A stretch of 17,845 nucleotides of DNA. Origin: an uncultured Faecalibacterium sp. Its GTDB lineage: Bacteria > Bacillota > Clostridia > Oscillospirales > Ruminococcaceae. Below, in pieces: positions 4,940-13,000 of this stretch. The position numbers and the translations under genes were made by a program. The number at the start of each line of letters is the position of its first letter. Within the stretch, counting starts at the first letter, position 1. The notes beneath the pieces are model-generated. The model was given only the letters and a program-made list of their open reading frames with translations, did no database searches and was not told the DNA's origin. The stretch is from NCBI GenBank assembly GCA_900551435.1, contig URVW01000048.1:1-17845 (forward strand), written 5' to 3'.

Positions 4940-7285
4940 TCAGAAAACGGCCAGCGCGATGAGACGCATCCCAAGCGCCGCAAGCCATGCGACGGTGCAT
5001 TGATTCAAGACCATCACAGCCGCCCATTTTCCGCCCAGCTCCCGCTTGACGGAGGCCACAGCCGCGATGCAGGGCGTATACAGCAGACAGAACACCAGCA
5101 GGGGAGCCGCTGCCGCCGGGGCAAGCGAAGCGCCCAGCGCCGCCGCAGAACCATACAGGATCGTCAGGGTCGAAACGACGCTTTCTTTTGCCATAAAGCC
5201 CGTGATGAGCGCCGTGGACACCCGCCAATCTGCAAAGCCCAGCGGAGCGAACAGCGGTGCAATGCCGCTGGCCACAAAGGCCAGAATGCTGTCCTGCGGG
5301 TCCGCCGTCAGGCTGAGCTGAAGGTCAAAGTTCTGCAGGAACCAGATGATGATGGTCGCCACAAAAATGACGGTAAAGGCGCGTTCCAGAAAATCGCGCG
5401 CTTTCTCCCAGAGCAGCTGACAGACATTTTTCAGTCCCGGCAGACGGTAATTGGGCAGCTCCATGACGAACGGGACCGCCTCCCCGCGGAAGAGCGTCCC
5501 CTTGAGCAGGAACGCCGCCAGAATGCCCACGACGATGCCCAGAAAATACAATCCCACCATGACCAGCGCCGCATGATCCGGGAAGAAGGTCACCGCAAAC
5601 AGGCTGTAGATGGGAAGTTTTGCCGAACAGCTCATGAAGGGTGTGAGCAGGATAGTCATTTTTCGGTCGCGCTCCGAGGGCAGGGTGCGGCTGGCCATCA
5701 CGCCCGGGACGGTGCAGCCAAAGCCAATCAGCATGGGCACGATGCTTCGGCCCGAAAGTCCGATGCGGCGGAGCAGCTTATCCATCACGAAGGCCACGCG
5801 CGCCATGTATCCGGTATCCTCCAACAGCGAGAGGAAGAAAAACAAGGTCACGATGATGGGCAGGAAGCTCAGAACGCTGCCCACACCCGTAAAAATGCCG
5901 TCGATGACCAGCGAATGCACCGCTTCGTTGACATTCCAGCGGGTCAGTGCATCGTCCACGAAGACCGTCAGCCCCTCGATGCCGGTCTCCAGAAGCCCCT
6001 GCAGCCCCGCACCGATGACCCCAAAGGTCAGATAGAACACCAGCGCCATAATGCCGACAAAGGCCGGGATGGCCGTATATTTTCCGGTCAGGAAGCGGTC
6101 GATCTGGCTGCTGCGAAGCTGCTCTTTGCTCTGATGGGGTTTCACAACAGTCTGATCGACCAGCTGATGGATGAAATGGAACCGCATATCCGCAATGGCG
6201 GCGGCACGGTCCAGCCCGCGCTCCTGCTCCATCTGCAGAATGATGTGCTCGATCATCTCTTTTTCGTTCTGGTCCAGATGAAGCGCTTCTTCAATGCGGG
6301 CGTCGCCTTCGACCAGTTTGGTGGCCGCAAAGCGCACCGGAATCCCCGCCGCCTTGGCGTGGTCCTCGATGAGGTGGATGATGCCATGGATGCAGCGGTG
6401 GACTGCGCCGCCGTGGTCATCCTCTCCGCAGAAATCCATCCGGCCCGGACGCTCCTGATATTTTGCCACATGGATAGCATGGTCCACCAGTTCATCCACG
6501 CCCTCGTTCTTGGCCGCCGAGATGGGGATCACCGGGATGCCCAGCATCGCTTCCATCTGATTGATGCGGATGGTCCCGCCGTTTCCGCGCACTTCGTCCA
6601 TCATGTTCAGGGCCAGCACCATCGGCGTATCCAGCTCCATCAGCTGCATGGTCAGGTAGAGGTTCCGCTCAATATTGGTCGCATCTACGATGTTGATGAT
6701 GCCGGTCGGCTTTTCGCCGATGATGAACTGACGGGTGACGATCTCCTCGTTGGAATAGGGCGACATGGAATAGATGCCCGGAAGGTCGGTCACTTCCGTT
6801 TCCGGATGCTCTTTGATCGCGCCGCTTTTCCGGTCCACCGTCACGCCGGGAAAATTGCCCACATGCTGGTTCGAGCCGGTCAGCTGGTTAAACAGCGTCG
6901 TCTTGCCGCAGTTCTGATTGCCCGCCAGCGCAAAGGTCAGGGTCTTTCCTTCCGGAAGGGGATGCTCACCCTTTTTGGTGTGGTAGCGGCCGCCCTCGCC
7001 AAGGCCCGGATGCTCCACCATTTTGGGTCCCCGCTTGGCAGGGGCTGCTTCCGGGGCCTGTTTTGCGGGCGTTACCGCAATTTGGGCAGCGTCATCCAGA
7101 CGCAGGGTCAGTTCGTACCCATGGATCTGCAGCTCCATGGGGTCGCCCATGGGCGCAAATTTGACCAGCGTGACACGCTCGCCCGGGATGAGTCCCATAT
7201 CCAGAAAATGCTGCCGCAGGGCGCCGGAACCGCCCACAGCATCAATGACGGCGCTTTCGCCGATCTTCAGCTCTTTTAATGTCAT
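4940..7285 (-). CDS. feoB: FeoA-FeoB fusion, ferrous iron transport protein B
   Basis: Imports Fe2+ across the cytoplasmic membrane in a GTP-dependent way. The 781 residues start with an SH3-like FeoA domain (about 1-74, MTLKELKIGE to AQIAVTP), a Pro/Ala/Lys linker, then the FeoB G domain. The G domain has G1 GNQNCGKTT (122-130), G2 Thr149 in FPGVTVD, G3 DLPG (167-170), G4 NMMD (227-230) and G5 SAAK (256-259). A helical regulatory region follows. The membrane domain starts near 400 with the gate motifs LEDTGYMARVAF (488-499) and GCTVPGVMASRTL (523-535), and a conserved TPCIAAVA near the end. FeoA is usually a separate protein; fusion makes the ratio 1:1. No feoC is nearby. G1 has Gln and Cys where GNPNSGKT is common. 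The ATG at 7285 follows GGAAGG. It is a single-gene unit with an inverted repeat over its promoter. Confidence 0.96.
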   Translation of the reverse strand: MTLKELKIGESAVIDAVGGSGALRQHFLDMGLIPGERVTLVKFAPMGDPMELQIHGYELTLRLDDAAQIAVTPAKQAPEAAPAKRGPKMVEHPGLGEGGRYHTKKGEHPLPEGKTLTFALAGNQNCGKTTLFNQLTGSNQHVGNFPGVTVDRKSGAIKEHPETEVTDLPGIYSMSPYSNEEIVTRQFIIGEKPTGIINIVDATNIERNLYLTMQLMELDTPMVLALNMMDEVRGNGGTIRINQMEAMLGIPVIPISAAKNEGVDELVDHAIHVAKYQERPGRMDFCGEDDHGGAVHRCIHGIIHLIEDHAKAAGIPVRFAATKLVEGDARIEEALHLDQNEKEMIEHIILQMEQERGLDRAAAIADMRFHFIHQLVDQTVVKPHQSKEQLRSSQIDRFLTGKYTAIPAFVGIMALVFYLTFGVIGAGLQGLLETGIEGLTVFVDDALTRWNVNEAVHSLVIDGIFTGVGSVLSFLPIIVTLFFFLSLLEDTGYMARVAFVMDKLLRRIGLSGRSIVPMLIGFGCTVPGVMASRTLPSERDRKMTILLTPFMSCSAKLPIYSLFAVTFFPDHAALVMVGLYFLGIVVGILAAFLLKGTLFRGEAVPFVMELPNYRLPGLKNVCQLLWEKARDFLERAFTVIFVATIIIWFLQNFDLQLSLTADPQDSILAFVASGIAPLFAPLGFADWRVSTALITGFMAKESVVSTLTILYGSAAALGASLAPAAAAPLLVFCLLYTPCIAAVASVKRELGGKWAAVMVLNQCTVAWLAALGMRLIALAVF

Positions 7286-7313
7286 GGCAAATGCCTTCCT
7301 GTTTCGACAGAAT

Positions 7314-7348
7314 GTTAGCTTATAGAAACAGTTTTAATATAAGCTAAC
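7314..7348. promoter_or_regulatory. Inverted-repeat operator over the feoAB promoter
   Basis: GTTAGCTTATA (7314-7324) and TATAAGCTAAC (7338-7348) are perfect 11-bp inverted repeats, 13 bp apart. One arm overlaps the -10 hexamer and the other falls just after the predicted start near 7329. Such placement points to a repressor, presumably iron-responsive. The TTAG/CTAA half-sites recall DtxR-family boxes more than the classical Fur box, but assignment to a regulator is inference. Confidence 0.72.
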
Positions 7349-7364
7349 TGTCTGGCATTGTCAA
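7336..7364 (-). promoter_or_regulatory. Promoter of feoAB
   Basis: On the minus strand a perfect TTGACA (7364-7359), a 17-nt spacer and TATATT (7341-7336) form a strong SigA-type promoter, with a leader of about 44 nt to the ATG at 7285. Confidence 0.87.
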
Positions 7365-7377
7365 GGCAGAGGGCAAT

Positions 7378-7410
7378 AAAAATCCCCTCCGCAGCAGGAC
7401 GCGGAGGGGA
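7378..7410 (-). terminator. Terminator of galE
   Basis: TCCCCTCCGC (7383-7392) and GCGGAGGGGA (7401-7410) form a 10-bp stem with an 8-nt loop, followed on the minus strand by TTTTT (7382-7378). It separates galE from the feoAB promoter. Confidence 0.9.
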
Positions 7411-7428
7411 CACGGTTCTGATTCCGAT

Positions 7429-8454
7429 TTACTTCACCGTATGGTAGCCATCAGGGTTGTTCTTCTGCCAGTTCCAGCTGTCAGCGCACATCTCCTCGAT
7501 GCCGTACTCAGCCACCCAGCCCAGCTCGTTCTTAGCCTTGGTGGGGTCTGCGTAGCACTCGGCGATGTCGCCGGGACGGCGCGGGTCGATGACGTAGGGG
7601 ATCTTCTTGCCGCAGGCCTTTTCGAAGGCGTGGATGACATCCAGAACGCTGTAGCCGTGGCCCGTGCCAAGGTTGCAGATGAACAGGCCGCAGTTGGTCT
7701 GCAGCTTCTTGATGGCGCAGACATGGCCGCGTGCCAGATCGACGACGTGGATGTAGTCACGCACGCCCGTGCCATCGGGGGTGGGATAGTCGTTGCCAAA
7801 GACGTGGACCTTCTCCAGCTTGCCAACGGCGACCTTTGCGATATAGGGCATCAGGTTGTTGGGGATGCCGTTGGGGTCCTCGCCGATCAGGCCGGACTTA
7901 TGCGCACCGATGGGGTTGAAGTAACGCAGCAGCGCGACATTCAGGCTGGGGTCTGCCTTGCAGACGTCGGTGAGGATCTGCTCGGTGAAAGCCTTGGTCG
8001 TGCCGTAGGGGTTGGTGGTCCGGCCGACCGGGAAATCCTCGGTGATGGGCACAGAAGCCGGGTCACCGTAGACGGTGGCGGAAGAGCTGAACACGAAGTT
8101 GTGGCAGTTGTGACGGCGCATGACGTCCAGAATGACCAGCGTGCAGTTCAGGTTGTTGTAGTAGTACTCGATGGGCTTGGAAACGCTCTCGCCCACGGCC
8201 TTATAGGCTGCAAACTGGATGACCGCATCGATATCCTGGCACTCGGTGAAGATCTTCTCCACATCCTCGTGCTTGGTCATATCTGCCTTGTAGAAGCGGA
8301 AATCTTTGCCGGTGATCTGCTTGACGCGGTCAAGCACCACCGGGGAAGCATTGTAGTAGTTATCAGCCACCACGACATCGTAGCCCGCATTCAGCAGCTC
8401 GATGCAGGTATGGCTGCCGATATAGCCAGCACCGCCGGAAACCAAAATTGCCAT
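7429..8454 (-). CDS. galE: UDP-glucose 4-epimerase
   Basis: Interconverts UDP-galactose and UDP-glucose with bound NAD, the last step of the Leloir pathway and a source of UDP-galactose for surface glycans. The 341 residues are a typical extended short-chain dehydrogenase. The NAD-binding motif GGAGYIGS is at 7-14, the catalytic Ser in SSSATVYG (123-130), and Tyr150 and Lys154 form the YxxxK pair. The C-terminal substrate region includes the family motif RPGDIAECYAD. The frame extends upstream to 8541, but the ATG at 8454 follows GAGAGG and starts exactly at the Rossmann strand (MAILVSGGAGYIG). It is a single-gene unit with its own promoter (8518-8546) and terminator. galM lies upstream on the same strand behind a separate terminator; galK and galT are not in the window. 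Confidence 0.97.
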   Translation of the reverse strand: MAILVSGGAGYIGSHTCIELLNAGYDVVVADNYYNASPVVLDRVKQITGKDFRFYKADMTKHEDVEKIFTECQDIDAVIQFAAYKAVGESVSKPIEYYYNNLNCTLVILDVMRRHNCHNFVFSSSATVYGDPASVPITEDFPVGRTTNPYGTTKAFTEQILTDVCKADPSLNVALLRYFNPIGAHKSGLIGEDPNGIPNNLMPYIAKVAVGKLEKVHVFGNDYPTPDGTGVRDYIHVVDLARGHVCAIKKLQTNCGLFICNLGTGHGYSVLDVIHAFEKACGKKIPYVIDPRRPGDIAECYADPTKAKNELGWVAEYGIEEMCADSWNWQKNNPDGYHTVK

Positions 8455-8517
8455 AGCAAAGTACCTCTCTTTCGTCACCAAAATCGCTTGTGAGGGGCGC
8501 GCCCTCCGTTCGCCTAA

Positions 8518-8546
8518 AGAATACCGCGTTTTGCGCTGCAAATCAA
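8518..8546 (-). promoter_or_regulatory. Promoter of galE
   Basis: On the minus strand TTGATT (8546-8541), a 17-nt spacer and TATTCT (8523-8518) predict a start near 8511 and a leader of about 57 nt. The leader contains a GC-rich hairpin (GAGGG/CCCTC, 8492-8506). The stretch 8547-8668 behind it is AT-rich and shows no gene. Confidence 0.65.
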
Positions 8547-8668
8547 GTATCTGGAATTTTAGGAAGATGGATTTTTGTTGCTCGTCATTTTTAGACTTTT
8601 TGATTCACGAAGATTTTTCATTTGTCGAACATGGAGAGAATCGGCCTTTTGTGCAATTCAGAGAAAAC

Positions 8669-8698
8669 AAAAAAGCGCCCTCCTGAGGAAGGCGCTTT
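8669..8698 (-). terminator. Terminator of galM
   Basis: AAAGCGCC (8672-8679) pairs with GGCGCTTT (8691-8698), with inner TCC/GGA pairing. The minus strand continues as TTTTTT (8674-8669). It lies 58 bases after the galM stop. Confidence 0.87.
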
Positions 8699-8756
8699 GG
8701 GGAACAGCAGAATCCTGCCGCTTTTGTTTTGATCTGCCGGCGGCCCTTTGGGAGCC

Positions 8757-9830
8757 TCACAGCTTGCCGCACTGTTTGCCGGTGAAGAAGCGCAGGGTCG
8801 TATTGGCGCGGAACACCTTCCCGGCCCGCAGGACCGTGGTGGGAAATTCCGGGTGCGACGGGCTGCAGGGGAAATGCTGCGTTTCCAGCGCAAAGCCGCC
8901 GTATTTCTGCATCGGGACGCCGCCCTTTCCGGGGGTGGGGCAGTCCTGCAGGAAGTTGCCCGTATAGAGCTGGACCCCCGGCTGGGTGGTGTAGACTTTC
9001 ATGCTGATGCCGGTCTTATCGCTGGACGCCCACGCACACAGGCTCTGGCTCGCGCCGCGGCCCCGGTCGATGACGAAACAGTGGTCATAGCCGCCGCCCA
9101 CCATCGTGGTCTGGGAGTAGCCGGAATCGATCTCTTTGCCGATGATCTTGCCCGCCCGGAAATCCATCGGCGTATTGACGACCGGCAGGATATTGCCGGT
9201 GGGGCACGTCTCATTGTTGCCCTCGAGGAAGCGGGACGCATAGATGCGCAGCTTCTGGTTCAGCACGTCGCCGCCGCCGTCCAGATTGAAATAAGTATGG
9301 TTCGTCAGGTTGATGATGGTATCGGCATCGGACGAGACGCGGTAATCCATCCGAAGCGCATTGTCCTCCGTGAGGATATAGCGCACCGAGATCTTCAGGT
9401 TTCCCGGGAAACCATCCTCGCCCGCAGGGCTTTCGGTCTCCATCAGTAGGGTATCGCCGAAGGCTTTCACGTCGTAGAGCTTTTTGGGGAAGGTCCCGTG
9501 CAGATGGTTCTTGCCACTGTTGGCTTCCAGCTGATATTTCTGTCCGCCGATGCTGAACTCTGCGTTCTCGATCCGGTTGGCATACCGGCCCACGAACGCA
9601 CCGCAGCAGGTGCTGCTGGGGGAGTTGAAGTCGTTTTCATAGTCCGCGAACGTATCGTGGCCCACCACGACGTCTACCGGACCCTGTTTTGTGGGGACAA
9701 AAATGTTTTTGATCACGCAGCCGTAATTCAGCACACTGACCGCCAGCCCGCCGGGATTCGACATGATATACTCATTGACTTTTTCGCCGTTCTTCGTCAC
9801 GCCAAAGGGCTTGGAGCGAAACTGTGCCAT
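8757..9830 (-). CDS. galM: Aldose 1-epimerase (galactose mutarotase)
   Basis: Interconverts the alpha and beta anomers of aldoses such as galactose, feeding alpha-D-galactose to galactokinase. The 357 residues show family motifs: GRYANRI (81-87), NHLHGT (108-113), LTNHTYFNLDG (175-185) with the probable catalytic acid His178, and FALETQHFP with the probable catalytic base Glu316. No signal peptide or membrane segment is evident, so it is probably cytoplasmic. The ATG at 9830 has a strong AAGGAGG site and starts where the family does; the frame is open to 9878 without a better start. It has its own terminator and is not in one transcript with galE, though the pairing suggests a shared galactose role. 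Confidence 0.95.
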   Translation of the reverse strand: MAQFRSKPFGVTKNGEKVNEYIMSNPGGLAVSVLNYGCVIKNIFVPTKQGPVDVVVGHDTFADYENDFNSPSSTCCGAFVGRYANRIENAEFSIGGQKYQLEANSGKNHLHGTFPKKLYDVKAFGDTLLMETESPAGEDGFPGNLKISVRYILTEDNALRMDYRVSSDADTIINLTNHTYFNLDGGGDVLNQKLRIYASRFLEGNNETCPTGNILPVVNTPMDFRAGKIIGKEIDSGYSQTTMVGGGYDHCFVIDRGRGASQSLCAWASSDKTGISMKVYTTQPGVQLYTGNFLQDCPTPGKGGVPMQKYGGFALETQHFPCSPSHPEFPTTVLRAGKVFRANTTLRFFTGKQCGKL

Positions 9831-9894
9831 AGGGCTTCGCCTCCTTTTTGATAGTTTGGATAAAACACTCTCCGTCATATCCTTTATAATTATG

Positions 9895-9900
9895 ATTATA
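9895..9900 (-). promoter_or_regulatory. Putative -10 element of galM
   Basis: A consensus TATAAT is read on the minus strand (9900-9895), 64 bases upstream of the galM ATG. No convincing -35 lies 16-18 bases upstream, so activation by a regulator is possible. Confidence 0.5.
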
Positions 9901-9942
9901 TCACAGTTCTACGGTTCTGTGTGGACATCTTTTTAGGTTTAG

Positions 9943-9972
9943 TCACCAATATTTCGAGATATTTTTTGGTGA
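9943..9972. repeat. AT-rich inverted repeat upstream of galM
   Basis: TCACCAA (9943-9949) and TTGGTGA (9966-9972) are perfect inverted 7-mers around a 16-nt AT-rich centre. It lies about 45-75 bp upstream of the galM -10 and 17 bp from the end of the RND terminator stem, so it could be an operator or a secondary hairpin. Confidence 0.4.
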
Positions 9973-9988
9973 TTTTTCCAAGCCAAGC

Positions 9989-10028
9989 AAAAAGACCGGG
10001 CGTTTCACGTTCTGTGAAACGCCCGGTC
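9989..10028 (-). terminator. Terminator of the RND efflux gene
   Basis: GACCGGGCGTTTCAC (9994-10008) and GTGAAACGCCCGGTC (10014-10028) make a perfect 15-bp stem with a 5-nt loop. TTTTT follows on the minus strand (9993-9989). Confidence 0.93.
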
Positions 10029-10067
10029 CCGGAATCTTTTCTTGTTATTGCGCGGCTTCTTTTATCA

Positions 10068-13000
10068 TCAGCCCTCCGGCTGAGCGGACGACTGGGCGAT
10101 ATACTCCGCGGCATCGTCGGGGATATCGTCGAGGTCATCGCTGCCGACATCGACGTTCAACGGCGGCTTCTTGAACAGCAGGTCATACAGCAGCGGCACG
10201 ACATACAGGGTCATCAGGGTCGCGTAGGTCAGGCCGCAGATGATGACGATGGCCATGCCGCTCATCAGCTGGCTCGCCATGTCGTCGCTGAACACCAGCT
10301 GGAGCATGGCCAGAACGGTGGTCAGGGTGGTCATCAGGATGGGGCGCATACGGGTCTTGCCGGTGGCGATCAGCGCCGCACGGCGCTCCATGCCGCCCAA
10401 GCGCAGCTGGTTGGCGTAGTCCACAAAGACGATGCCGTTGTTGACGACCGTGCCCATCAGGACGATAAAGCCCATCAGGGAGATCATGGTCAGCTGCTGG
10501 CCGGTCGCCAGCAGACCCAGCAGACCGCCGGTGAAGGCCAGCGGCACGGTGAACAGGACGATGAAGGGGGAGAGCAGACTCTGGAACTGCGCCACCATGA
10601 CGAGATAGACGAAGGGCAGAGCCAAGCCCAGCCACTGGACCATCTCGTTGACCATGTAGTTGACCGTCTCGGATTCGCCGCCCATCGAGAAGGAGCAGCC
10701 GTCCGGCATCTCGCTGGATGCCGCGAAATCGTTCAGCTTTTTCTGCAGCTCGCGGGCCTGAACGGTGGTGTTATAGCCATCCAGCGTATCGGCGGTGACG
10801 CTGACATACTGGGTCTGGTCCTCGCTGGTGATGGAATCCGGCGCGCTGCCGGTGGTCCACGTTGCAATATCCGCCAGCGTGCAGGTCCCGGTCGCGGTGG
10901 TCCCGTCTGCGGACATGACCGACGTTTCGAAGGTCATATCCATCATGTTTTCTTTGGTCAGGGGGTCCAGATCATCGCTGATCTCGACGCTCATCGTGGT
11001 CCCGTCCACGGTCACCGGCGTCTGGGCGGTGGTGGTCGTGGTCAGCTTGGCCGCGATCTGCTGATAGACCTGCGCGACGGTCAGGCCGTAGGCGCGGACC
11101 TTATCGCGGTCGATCTGCAGGTTGATGGTCGCATCGCCGCTGCCCAGACCGTTGGTCGCATTGGCGAAGCCATCGGTGCTGTTGACGATCTCCACGACCT
11201 TTTCCGACAGCTGGGTGATGGTCTCGGAATCCGGGCCGTAGACCTTGACGGACAGGCCGCTGGCCAGCTGGCTGGTCAGCTCCTGCATGCCGCTGATCTC
11301 CACGGTGGCCGTGCAGCCCTCGATGTTCGCCATGGCGTTTTCCAGTGCCACGCGGGCCGTTTCGATCTCGGTCGAGGACAGCGACTCGTCCAGCATGACG
11401 TTGACCTGATAGGTTCCGTAGCTGTTGGCGGCGCTCAGCAGGTCGGTGATGGTGCTGGGCAGACCCAGCTGCCCGATATCCATGCCGGCCACGCGGGTGT
11501 CGGTGGTGATGCCGACTTCCTGCACATGCTCGACATTGAGCAGGGCCTCGGCGGCCTCTCCGGCGATGGCGTAGGACTCTTCCTTGGTGATGTCCTTGCC
11601 GGTGGAGATGGTCACGATGGCCTCATTGCTGGTGATGGTGGGCAGAAGCTCCACGCCCATGGAGAGGACCTTCCAGCCGCAGAAGGCCAGCAGGACCACC
11701 GCCGCCACCAGCGGCAGGGCACGGTGCTTGAAACACCATTCCAGACTCTGGGCGTACTTATCCTGGATCTTATCGAACCACTTGAGCTGCTTCGGCTCGG
11801 CCTTTTTCAGGACCGTGGAAGCCGCCGCCGGGACCACCGTGACGGCCACGATGAGGGAGGCCATCAGGCAGTAACCGATGCACAGGGACATGGGCTGCAG
11901 CAGACTGCGGACGATGCTGGACGAGAACACGACCGGCAGGAACACGCAGACAGACGTCAGGGTGGAAGCCACGATGGACATGCCCACCTGTTTGGTTCCC
12001 TGCACGGCCGCGCGGGCAGCGGGAACGCCGCGGCTGCGCAGACGATAGATATTTTCGATGACGACGATGGAGTTATCCACCAGCATACCGATGCCGAGGG
12101 ACAGGCCCGCCAGCGTCATGACGTTCAGGTCCATGTTGGTGAAGTACATCAGCACCACCGCGAACACGACCGACAGCGGGATGCTGAAGCCGACCACGAG
12201 GGTGGGCTTGATGTCCCGCAGGAACAGAGCCAGCACGATGATGGCCAGCGCTGCGCCCACCAGCATACTGCTCAGGATGCTGCTGACGATGACCGTGATG
12301 TAGTTGCCCTGATTGGACAGGACGACCACATTCAGACCGTCGTACTGGGCTTCCAGCTCGTCGAACGCGGCCAGACAGTTGCTCGAGACTTCGCTGGCGC
12401 TGGAGGTGGAACCCTTATAAATTTTCAGAACGGCAGCACGCTCGCCGTTCAGGCGGGTGTAGCTGTCCTCTGCGTTGTCGATGACCTCGACATCGGCCAC
12501 ATCCGACAGGCGGACATCGCCGAAGCCGTCCACATGGAGCAGAAGTGCGCCGGAGATATCGTCGATGCTGTCATACTCCTCGCCGACCTTCATCAGCCAG
12601 GACTTGTTGTTTTCGTCCTTGACGTAACCGGCGGGCATGGAGAAGTTCTGGGCATAGATGAGCTGCGCCAGCGTGTCGATGTCCAGCATCTTGGAGACGT
12701 CCGAGCTGGCCATGGCCTTTTCCTTGGCGTCCTCATACTGCTGCTTGGCCGTTTCGAGCTGCTTTTCGTAGTTGTTCAGCATCTCGCGGGCCTCGGTGAA
12801 CTGCATATAGGCGACCATCTGCTGCTGCGAATAGCTGCCCAGCGCATCGGAGAAGGTGCTCATCAGGCCGGGGACGTCGTCCATGGCCTTGATGACGTCA
12901 TTCAGGGTGTTATAGACCGTGTTCAGGCTCTGCTGCACCTGCAGGTCGTCGGCCAGATCGGTGGCCGTGCTGCCATCCGTGCCGGTCTCGGCGTTCAGAC

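Noticed and set aside
4775..7279. An 834-codon open frame on the plus strand
   Set aside because: It is the antisense shadow of feoAB, with low-complexity His/Gln/Arg-rich composition and no recognisable domain.
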